Both the position numbers and the translations under genes were made by a program. DNA of 64,000 bases from NCBI GenBank assembly GCA_030756895.1, contig JAVBIX010000054.1, forward strand, positions 1-64,000, given 5' to 3'. The first letter of the stretch is position 1. Each line of letters opens with the position of its first letter. The DNA is from Synechococcus sp. SP2 MAG. GTDB taxonomy: Bacteria; Cyanobacteriota; Cyanobacteriia; PCC-6307; Cyanobiaceae. The notes below the pieces were generated by a model, which saw only the letters and a list, made by a program, of their open reading frames with translations, was not told where the DNA came from and did no database searches. Shown in pieces: positions 57,352 through 64,000 of the stretch.

Positions 57352-58257
57352 ATGCTCTCCTCTATATCAGTCATCACAAGCTTTGGCGGCGAACGCGAAG
57401 CCAAACCCTCTACGTCATACAAGAGTGCACAGAATAAATCTTCTCAGCTTGCAGCGCTATGCAATAGCGAGTTCAAGCGAAGACAATGCGAGGGAATGAA
57501 AATAGCCATAGGTCCTCGCCTTCATGATCAATGCGAGAGAAAAGTCACTTTCGAGGAATATCCAGATATATCGTCGGAGGCACTAGAGAGGGCCCTAAGC
57601 AGTGCCTATAAGCACGTCTACGGGAATGCACATGTGATGGATAGTGAGAGGTCTACTTCTCTTGAAGCACAATTAAAAGATGGGCGAATTTCAATTCAAG
57701 ATTTCGTACGAGGACTCGCAAAATCTGATTTCTATAAGAAAAATTTTTATGATAAATGTTCTCCAGAAAGAACCATTGAGCTTGATTTTAAACATATTTT
57801 AGGGAGGACACCTCATGATCAAGGCGAGATCACAAAATACATTGAGATCCAAGCATTAAATGGGCATCATGCTGTAATTGATTCAATGGTGGACTCAGCT
57901 GAATATTCAGAAACATTCGGACGATATACAGTTCCTTTCATGCGGTCTTGGCTTTCCCAAGCAGGATCAGCTCAATCAGCATTCAATAGAACGGCTGCGA
58001 TTTGCCTTGGATATGCATATAGCGACAAAGCTATCGGAATCAACTCAAAGCTAAGTCAAGGATTAAAAACAGGCCAAGCAGACAGGATTGTCTTCCCGCA
58101 TGCATCAAAACTGAATTTCTCAGGAGTAAACCTGATCCTGAAAAAGGGAAAGCCCGCATCATGGATCAGGAAATCAGCAACTGTTCTAACAATCGCCGGC
58201 ACAATCGAAGTAACCCGAATCATTCTCACAATTGCATATAGCGCCTTGGCTTCTTGA
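57352..58257 (+). CDS. Phycobilisome linker with hydrophobic C-terminus (CpcL/CpcG2-like)
   Basis: 301 residues. A polar N-terminal extension of about 60 residues, then a phycobilisome-linker domain (RALSSAYKHVYGNAHVMDSE, then GRISIQDFVRGLAKSDFYKK, YIEIQALNGHHAVIDSMVDS). The C-terminus is a helix-like hydrophobic segment (VLTIAGTIEVTRIILTIAYS), with a basic stretch before it. CpcL linkers have such an anchor and hold rod-only phycobilisomes near PSI/NDH-1. A 60-residue extension is unusual. An alternative is a linker-domain protein with other rod use. Confidence 0.75.
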   Translation: MLSSISVITSFGGEREAKPSTSYKSAQNKSSQLAALCNSEFKRRQCEGMKIAIGPRLHDQCERKVTFEEYPDISSEALERALSSAYKHVYGNAHVMDSERSTSLEAQLKDGRISIQDFVRGLAKSDFYKKNFYDKCSPERTIELDFKHILGRTPHDQGEITKYIEIQALNGHHAVIDSMVDSAEYSETFGRYTVPFMRSWLSQAGSAQSAFNRTAAICLGYAYSDKAIGINSKLSQGLKTGQADRIVFPHASKLNFSGVNLILKKGKPASWIRKSATVLTIAGTIEVTRIILTIAYSALAS

Positions 58258-58353
58258 CGAAGCCATTCAGACCAACACATCCTGCCCAAAAAATCAGGAT
58301 ACGTTCGTCTCCAGGCAAGAACATCTCTCGACCAAAAAGGGGAGAGGCATGAA

Positions 58354-58391
58354 ATGCTTAGACCTAATAATATATTATTAGGTCTAAGCAT
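58354..58391. repeat. Perfect 38-bp palindrome
   Basis: ATGCTTAGACCTAATAAT, AT, then ATTATTAGGTCTAAGCAT: the whole 38 bases equal their own reverse complement. Located about 100 bases beyond the linker stop and 70 before the DUF1330 gene. No T-run follows on either strand. It might be a cruciform, a processing site, or a binding site. Confidence 0.9.
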
Positions 58392-58460
58392 AGTGCTCAG
58401 CTCCGCAAGGTACGCCTATAGGAACTGAGCAGCAATCATGCTGTTCTAAGCTTTAAATTC

Positions 58461-58754
58461 ATGACAAAAGGCTATTGGGTTGTGACTGGCAATATTCACA
58501 CCCCCTTAGGAATGGTTCCTTACATCAACAAATTCATGGCTTGGCTTCCAACAGTCGGAGCACGTTTACTGATACGTGACCTGCAAGGTGATATACGGGA
58601 AGGAAGTCCTGGTTCAGTCAATATTATTGTTGAATTTGATTCAAAAGAGAAAGCGGTCACTGCGTACGAATCAACAGAATACCAAGAATTAATAAACCTC
58701 AGGCTTCAGCATTCAGACCTCAGCCTCACCATAACAGAAGAATTAATCAACTAA
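58461..58754 (+). CDS. DUF1330-family protein
   Basis: 97 residues: MTKGYWVVTGNIHTPLGMVP, then GSVNIIVEFDSKEKAVTAYE and STEYQELINLRLQHSDLSLT. This is the DUF1330 dimeric alpha-beta barrel fold. Function unknown. Confidence 0.85.
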   Translation: MTKGYWVVTGNIHTPLGMVPYINKFMAWLPTVGARLLIRDLQGDIREGSPGSVNIIVEFDSKEKAVTAYESTEYQELINLRLQHSDLSLTITEELIN

Positions 58755-59039
58755 AATACCAACAGAGAATCATTCTGCAAACAAAGCCTGGCTTCTAGTA
58801 TTTACTTTAAAGCAAATTTTCTTGCAACCACTATGCCTCCAAAAAACTACCTACTTTGCCACAAGTTAGTGCAACTTGACAACATTTTGAATGGTCAATT
58901 CTTCGCCTCTTGAAGAATGTCACCTCTGCCAATGCTAGAAAAAATGAATAGTCCAGGCAGATCACAAACAAGACAAAGTAAAACTGATCTCTCCCAATAA
59001 GATCGATCTGAGGGAGTAAGCCGGCCTATCAGAACACTT

Positions 59040-59459
59040 TCATCGCTTGTCTTCAATAAATGACACCGAAGGCGTGTGATTCAAAGCAACCATTGATTTC
59101 GGTTGGCGGCTGTACCACCATTCCTGCAACTCAGGCGTCAAACGCATCGAAAAAAGCGTTAAGAGCGTGACCGTAGGGCGAGAACCAGGCTGGAGCAGCT
59201 CAACGGAATACGAAGGACAGCGCCTAGAAGCCAGATCTGGCACAAACCGGCGACCCACCCGGCGCCAACTCGGCTCCTTGCTACGCCAAGCCAAACGACA
59301 GCATGGCCAGGGCAGCTCCTCACGGTCAAACAAACGGCAACAAGGCCCAATCACCCGAAAGCTGTACTGTCCGCCTGGACTGGCATGCACCGATCCATGC
59401 TCCAGCAATACCTGAACATCAGAACGCAGGGCAGGAACAGGTGTCACGGTGACGATCAA
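59040..59459 (-). CDS. Hypothetical cysteine-rich protein
   Basis: 139 residues with paired cysteines (IGPCCRLFDREELPWPCCRL) and many arginines. No domain is recognised. It is the only sizeable ORF in an otherwise empty stretch; the reading frame shows balanced composition. It lies downstream of the ferredoxin gene on the same strand. Confidence 0.5.
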   Translation of the reverse strand: MIVTVTPVPALRSDVQVLLEHGSVHASPGGQYSFRVIGPCCRLFDREELPWPCCRLAWRSKEPSWRRVGRRFVPDLASRRCPSYSVELLQPGSRPTVTLLTLFSMRLTPELQEWWYSRQPKSMVALNHTPSVSFIEDKR

Positions 59460-59549
59460 GCACTTAAGAGTGTCATCACATTAAAAAGCCACCCGTAAGG
59501 GTGGCAGAACGATCGCTTGGGTTGCGACCTCAGCTCGAGGCTGAAGGGC

Positions 59550-59849
59550 TCAATACAGCTCTTCTTCAGCGTGAGTTTTGATGGTGCAATCTGAGGTGGG
59601 GTAAGCCACACAGGTCAGAACGAAACCAGCTTCGATCTGGTCGTCGTCAAGGAAGCTCTGGTCGGACTGATCAACGGTACCGGCAGTGATTTTGCCTGCG
59701 CAAGTGGAACAAGCGCCTGCACGGCAGGAATAGGGAAGATCGATGCCTTGCTCTTCAGCAGCATCAAGGATGTACTGATCGTCAGGAACTTCGATGGTCT
59801 TGTTGAGGCCTTCGCTTTCGCTGACCAGGGTGACCTTATAAGAAGCCAT
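59550..59849 (-). CDS. petF: Plant-type [2Fe-2S] ferredoxin
   Basis: From ATG 59849, 99 residues. [20 protein letters not shown] contains the C-x4-C-x2-C iron-sulphur ligands, with the fourth Cys in [13 protein letters not shown]. It carries electrons from photosystem I to FNR and other enzymes in the cytosol. The longer track start (59966) is rejected. Confidence 0.95.
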   Translation of the reverse strand: MASYKVTLVSESEGLNKTIEVPDDQYILDAAEEQGIDLPYSCRAGACSTCAGKITAGTVDQSDQSFLDDDQIEAGFVLTCVAYPTSDCTIKTHAEEELY

Positions 59850-59990
59850 GGATGGATGTAATGCGCAGAGATCGAATCGATCTGAACCTGCTGGACGGAA
59901 CCCTTCTACATCGGACAGACGCCTTGATACGGGATTCATCAGGGTTTTCTGGTCAAGCCCAATCAAAGAAGGGGCATTAATAAGAAGGGC

Positions 59991-60887
59991 TTATCGAAAA
60001 ATGCGCTTAATTTCGAGCAGACCCCAGCGACCTTGTTCCCCGATTGGCCTTGCCTGCCAGCCATATTCAGCCAAGACCTCCATCAGCCGAGGCGCCTGAT
60101 CCACCAAAAGACCACTCAGAAGTCCGCGACCTGTGGACTTCAGCACAGAAGCGAACTGCGGGGCTAGAGCTTCGATCACCGGAGCCAGGATGTTGCATAG
60201 GAGCAAATCCGCTTCCTCTCCGTTCAACAAGGTTGCAAGCGTGTCGATCGATCCATGGCCAACGCGAAGTTGCTCGGCCTTCAAACCGTTAAGAGCAGCG
60301 TTATCTGTCGTCGCACGAACCGCCAATGAGTCGGTATCGGCAGCCAATACTTCACTGGCACCAAGGGCCAAAGAAGCCAAGCCCAAGACCCCACTCCCGC
60401 AGCCCAAATCGGCTACCCGCTGATCGTGTGGAGGCATCTCTTCCAGAGCTTCCAGACAGAGGCGAGTGGTGGGATGACTACCGGTCCCAAAAGCACTTCC
60501 CGGGTCCATCTTCAAAACCAAGCGGTTGGCGTGCTCCTCAGGGACCTCCAGCCATGCCGGAAGGATCAACAAGCGCTGACCCACGGGATCTGGTTGCCAG
60601 TGCTTTTTCCAACTAAGACTCCAGTCTTCATCAGCCAACTCCTCCCACAGCGGTTCTGCCAAGGCAAGTCCAAACGTGTCCGCCATCGGGCGAAGGCTGT
60701 TCAGCAACTGATCCCGTTGATCCTGCGGCCACTCCCACGCTGGAAGCCATGCCAGCAACGTGCGCTGATCCGGCGACTCTGGGGCATGTTGAACAGCCAA
60801 GCGATGCAGCCCTAGAGACTCCAACTTCCAGAGAAGGGACTCCTCAAGGACAGGTGGCAGAGGCAAGGAGAGACGCCACCACATCAC
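59991..60887 (-). CDS. prmA: Ribosomal protein L11 methyltransferase
   Basis: 298 residues. LKMDPGSAFGTGSHPTTRLC is the substrate-loop signature, RVADLGCGSGVLGLASLALG the SAM-binding motif, and LLLCNILAPVIEALAP the NI/LxxxP catalytic motif. It trimethylates L11. It overlaps serA by four bases. Confidence 0.94.
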   Translation of the reverse strand: MMWWRLSLPLPPVLEESLLWKLESLGLHRLAVQHAPESPDQRTLLAWLPAWEWPQDQRDQLLNSLRPMADTFGLALAEPLWEELADEDWSLSWKKHWQPDPVGQRLLILPAWLEVPEEHANRLVLKMDPGSAFGTGSHPTTRLCLEALEEMPPHDQRVADLGCGSGVLGLASLALGASEVLAADTDSLAVRATTDNAALNGLKAEQLRVGHGSIDTLATLLNGEEADLLLCNILAPVIEALAPQFASVLKSTGRGLLSGLLVDQAPRLMEVLAEYGWQARPIGEQGRWGLLEIKRIFR

Positions 60888-62470
60888 AAGGTGACGGGGT
60901 GGGCTTCCTGAATGCCGTTAATGCTGTGAATGGTGGTCAGCAAAGCGGGAGGGATCGGGTCATCAATACTGAGCACCATCACGGCATCACCACGGACGAT
61001 GCGACGCCCCACCTGCATTGATGCGATGTTGACATTGTGCTCTCCGAGAAGAGAGCCAAGGTGGCCAATGATGCCTGGCATGTCGCGGTGCCTGGTGAAC
61101 AGCATGTGACGGCTGGGCGGCACATTCACCGGAAACTCATCAATACTGGTGACGCGCAAATCACCGTCTGCGAAAACCGCACCGGTCACGCTGTGACCTC
61201 CCTGACCACCGCGAGTGGTGAGCTGCAGCGATCCACCTGCAAAATCGCGACTGGCATCGTCTTTGATTTCCAGCACATGAATGCCACGGCCCTTGGCCTC
61301 GAGCGATGCATTCACGTAGTTGATTCGATCTCCCAGTGCAGTGCTGAGCAAGCCCTTAAGAGCAGCCACCACAAGAGGTTGAGAGGGGTGGCTGGCGAAT
61401 TCACCTTGCAAGCGCACCTCCAACTCCTGAATCTGACCACCACTGAGTTGGCTCACCAGCAAACCGAGGGTTTCCGCCAGCTGGAGATGGGGCTTGAGTC
61501 GCTCCATGATCTCGGCACTGAGCCCTGGAATATTCACGGCGCTGCGGGCAGGCAGCCCCAGCAACACATCGCGAATTTGTTCGGCGACATCAACCGCCAC
61601 ATTTTCTTGAGCCTCTTCCGTTGATGCTCCGAGATGAGGGGTCAAAACAAGTCCTCGCTCCACGGCGCGCAGAGGGGAGTCCTTCGCCAGAGGTTCCGAC
61701 GCAAACACATCCAGGCCGGCCCCAGCGATCACCCCGGATTCAATCGCTTCCGCGATCGCAGGCTCATCAACAATTCCACCGCGTGCACAGTTCACAATCC
61801 GTGCCGTACTTTTCATCGTGCGCAACAGCTCGGCATTCACCAGATTTTCCGTATCAGGTGTGCGGGGAATGTGCAGGGTGATGTAATCGGACTGCTGGAA
61901 CAGGGCTTCGAGAGTGGTGAGCCGCACCTGCATCTGCTGGGCGCGTTCTGCAGAGATGAACGGATCAAACGCGATCACATCCATGCCCATCGCTTTCGCA
62001 ACGCGAGCGACATGAGAGCCAATTTTGCCTAACCCCACCACGCCGAGAATTTTTTTATAAAGCTCATTTCCCACATATTTTTTGCGATCCCACGCCCCAG
62101 ACCGCATCGAACCATGGGCTTGCGGCACGTGACGAGACACCGACAGCAACATCGCAAGCGCATGCTCTGCCGCTGCGATCGTGTTGCCCTCGGGTGAGTT
62201 CACCACCAACACCCCGCGTTGAGTAGCCGCAGGTACATCCACGTTGTCGACACCCACACCGGCACGGCCGATGATCCGCAACCGATCAGCGGCCTCAATC
62301 ACATCGGCTGTGACCTGGGTCCCAGAACGGATCATTAGGGCGTCGTACTCACCAATGATCGATTTGAGTTCTTCCGGAGACAACCCAATGCGCTCATCGA
62401 CTTGAGCCACTTGGCCAAGGATGTCGAGCCCCGCCTGATCAATGGGGTCTGAAACAAGAACTTTTGTCAT
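60884..62470 (-). CDS. serA: D-3-phosphoglycerate dehydrogenase
   Basis: From ATG 62470, 528 residues. KVLVSDPIDQAGLDILGQVA opens the substrate domain; LGVVGLGKIGSHVARVAKAM binds NAD; LVLTPHLGASTEEAQENVAV is the signature. A C-terminal ASB domain and an ACT domain (RDMPGIIGHLGSLLGEHNVN) follow. First step of serine synthesis. Confidence 0.95.
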   Translation of the reverse strand: MTKVLVSDPIDQAGLDILGQVAQVDERIGLSPEELKSIIGEYDALMIRSGTQVTADVIEAADRLRIIGRAGVGVDNVDVPAATQRGVLVVNSPEGNTIAAAEHALAMLLSVSRHVPQAHGSMRSGAWDRKKYVGNELYKKILGVVGLGKIGSHVARVAKAMGMDVIAFDPFISAERAQQMQVRLTTLEALFQQSDYITLHIPRTPDTENLVNAELLRTMKSTARIVNCARGGIVDEPAIAEAIESGVIAGAGLDVFASEPLAKDSPLRAVERGLVLTPHLGASTEEAQENVAVDVAEQIRDVLLGLPARSAVNIPGLSAEIMERLKPHLQLAETLGLLVSQLSGGQIQELEVRLQGEFASHPSQPLVVAALKGLLSTALGDRINYVNASLEAKGRGIHVLEIKDDASRDFAGGSLQLTTRGGQGGHSVTGAVFADGDLRVTSIDEFPVNVPPSRHMLFTRHRDMPGIIGHLGSLLGEHNVNIASMQVGRRIVRGDAVMVLSIDDPIPPALLTTIHSINGIQEAHPVTL

Positions 62471-62616
62471 CCAGCGGCGGGAGAGAGCCACCATTGACTG
62501 TAGAGAGCAGCCCGAAGATTCTCCTCAAAGTGTCTTCCAGCCCAAACAGTTCCAAGAGAATCAGCTCCAAGGGCAACAGTTCCGAGAGAGAATGATGATT
62601 CGGCTGCTGTTTTTTC

Positions 62617-63174
62617 ATGCCCGTTTGCGTTCTGGTTCTCAATGAGCGCATTGCTGCCGACCGTCTTCGCCTCTCACTCCAAGACTTAGGCACGCCATTG
62701 CTTCGCGTCGCCCTCGTCGCCCCCGCCCCTGTGGAAGGGGCCAAACCACAGGAAGAAGAATCCGTCTCTGATGCTGATTTGCCCGCTGAGGCGATGGATG
62801 ATATCGACCTGCTCAACCCCAGCCTGGCGCGCCGTCGACGTCAGAAGTCAATGGCGCGCTGGTTGATGCCCTTCGGTTTTTTTGCTGGCTGCACCTTTAC
62901 CCAGATCACCACGCTCGACACTTTTGCAAGCTTTGGTCCCTGGGGAGCAGCCTTTATTGGAGGATTGCTGGGCATGGGTTCAGGCCTCATGGGCAGCTAT
63001 GCAGCCGCCGCCAGCGTGCCGTCTGAAAACGAGGATGGTGTCAGGATCCTGCGCAATCGAAACCTTGAAGGCTGCTGGCTACTGCTCTTGGAAACGAGGC
63101 CCGGGATGGAGTTGCCTTGGCAAACCGTTCAAAAGGCACGTCCCCAGCAAGTGGTTCGCCTCAGCGAACTGTGA
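62617..63174 (+). CDS. Cyanobacterial membrane protein of unknown function
   Basis: 185 residues. A soluble N-terminal half with acidic linker, two hydrophobic segments (WLMPFGFFAGCTFTQITTL, then FGPWGAAFIGGLLGMGSGLM), and a C-terminal soluble end. No named family is matched with confidence. Its stop overlaps the next gene's GTG start (GTGA). Confidence 0.7.
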   Translation: MPVCVLVLNERIAADRLRLSLQDLGTPLLRVALVAPAPVEGAKPQEEESVSDADLPAEAMDDIDLLNPSLARRRRQKSMARWLMPFGFFAGCTFTQITTLDTFASFGPWGAAFIGGLLGMGSGLMGSYAAAASVPSENEDGVRILRNRNLEGCWLLLLETRPGMELPWQTVQKARPQQVVRLSEL

Positions 63175-63950
63175 GCCTTCCTCGCGAGGCGCTGCTTCGG
63201 TCCTGCAGACATCCCATAACGATGGGCGCCTTGATCGACCTTGCGGAAGACGTTCTGCGGACCCGGCAACCGCGATGGAGTCCCTTTCTCTCAGCCTTGA
63301 TGCTGGAAGATGCCAACCAACTTGAGTCACTGGCAGAACTAAAGATCAGCCGAGATGGCGGCTACCCAGGAGCAGAGCGCAAACGGTTGCTGATCCAGCA
63401 CGCAACCTCCTTAGATCCTGAGCCCCCTTGCCCTCTAGTTGGTCTCAATGTGGAAGGCAACTTCCTGTTCGATCCAACCTCACCCGACGAGATGCGTCTG
63501 GCCCTCCAAAGCATCGGGATCGATGACGAGTCCCTCGGCGATCTATGGATTCGTGGAGACAGAGGTGCCCAGGCCATTTGCACACCGGAAGCCGCGGCCC
63601 TGCTGCAGGGACAACGAGGCAGTCTTCGCGATGTGATCATCGCCTGCGAATCCTTGCCACTCGAGGCACTGCAATGGCCTGTTCAGAGAGTCGCTCGCCG
63701 GTTGAGCAGCGTTGAAGCCTCATGCCGTCTTGATGCCATTGCCTCTGCAGGCTTTGGCATCTCCCGATCCAAAGTCGTCAAACAAATCAAAGAAGGGCGC
63801 TTGCGGCTCAACTGGGAACCCGTGCGGCTAGCCAGTCGCGATTTAAAAATTGGAGACCGCCTGCAACTTCAAGAGAGAGGCAGCATCGAGGTCCTGAACA
63901 TCGAACGTACGAAACGCGAGCGGTGGCGTGTTGAGATCCTCCGCCAGTGA
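63171..63950 (+). CDS. S4-domain RNA-binding protein (YlmH / photosystem II S4 type)
   Basis: About 259 residues from a GTG overlapping the previous stop by four bases. An N-terminal YlmH-like domain (AELKISRDGGYPGAERKRLL) and a C-terminal S4 domain (SCRLDAIASAGFGISRSKVV, then RLRLNWEPVRLASRDLKIGD). Cyanobacterial and plastid members are annotated as photosystem II S4 proteins; YlmH in firmicutes acts on stalled ribosomes. Confidence 0.85.
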   Translation: MSLPREALLRSCRHPITMGALIDLAEDVLRTRQPRWSPFLSALMLEDANQLESLAELKISRDGGYPGAERKRLLIQHATSLDPEPPCPLVGLNVEGNFLFDPTSPDEMRLALQSIGIDDESLGDLWIRGDRGAQAICTPEAAALLQGQRGSLRDVIIACESLPLEALQWPVQRVARRLSSVEASCRLDAIASAGFGISRSKVVKQIKEGRLRLNWEPVRLASRDLKIGDRLQLQERGSIEVLNIERTKRERWRVEILRQ

Positions 63951-63960
63951 GAGGAGTGGA

Positions 63961-64000
63961 TTAAAACGGCACTCCAACTGCTAACTTCAGTCTCTGGTTG
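63961..64000 (-). CDS. C-terminal end of a further gene (partial)
   Basis: The minus strand has an open frame ending NQRLKLAVGVPF then TAA, entering from the right edge. A terminal Phe after alternating hydrophobic residues fits a beta-barrel outer membrane protein, but 12 residues are too few for a call. Confidence 0.3.
   Translation of the reverse strand, partial: NQRLKLAVGVPF

Overview
The window looks like chromosomal DNA of a phycoerythrin-II-containing marine Synechococcus (subcluster 5.1 type). The grounds are: a full kaiABC cluster with an intact kaiA (Prochlorococcus lacks kaiA); cyanobacterial marker genes (psbV cytochrome c550, plant-type ferredoxin, a high-light-inducible protein, an NblS kinase, DUF1825/DUF3086/DUF3119 proteins); lpx genes for lipid A; phycobilisome-related genes; and compact, moderately GC-rich genes with many 1-4 nt overlaps. 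No transposase, integrase, CRISPR array or rRNA was seen. One tRNA (Gly, anticodon TCC) is present.

Layout. 0-5.5 kb: small photosynthetic-type proteins (Hli plus a coupled single-helix microprotein), a GNAT enzyme, cyanobacterial hypotheticals, a CxxCxGxG zinc-finger protein, gluQ, HU and a metallo-beta-lactamase-like protein. 5.6-14.5 kb: glycogen debranching enzyme, tRNA-Gly, a GPH-type sugar transporter, an MlaE-like permease, DUF3119, DUF3086, plsY, a frameshifted gene, pyrF and an SMP-30 protein. 14.5-20.9 kb: tyrS, DUF1825, a LuxR-type regulator, HhH and GIY-YIG proteins, leucyl aminopeptidase and an exported MsrA. 20.9-28.3 kb: an envelope block, bamA-lpxC-fabZ-lpxA-lpxB, preceded by purC and a secreted protein. 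28.4-35.7 kb: purD-nblS converging on kaiABC, with rplU-rpmA divergent from kaiA.

36.1-40.7 kb is an AT-rich accessory island. It holds a CpeY/MpeY/MpeZ/MpeW-family bilin lyase, two tandem AraC-type regulators matching the FciA/FciB pair, a 55-residue ribbon-helix-helix-like ORF missing from the ORF track, and a divergent Nif11-domain protein. This gene set matches the type IV chromatic acclimation (CA4) genomic island. No phycobilisome rod genes surround it, which argues for the CA4-B form (lyase MpeW). It lies between rpmA and a methyltransferase/truB block and is the most interesting system in the window.

41-44.4 kb: methyltransferase, truB, yebC and a PEP-mutase/isocitrate-lyase family enzyme. 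44.5-49.4 kb is a second AT-rich accessory stretch: an acyltransferase-3, DUF3303, an exported cupin, a GNAT enzyme and several microproteins. 49.4-57.1 kb: 5-oxoprolinase/hydantoinase, NagB, SpoIID, RNase Z and psbV. 57.3-59.4 kb: a phycobilisome linker with a hydrophobic C-terminal helix (CpcL-like), a perfect 38-bp palindrome and a DUF1330 protein. 59.5-64 kb: ferredoxin, prmA, serA, a membrane protein, an S4-domain RNA-binding protein and the end of a further gene at the edge.
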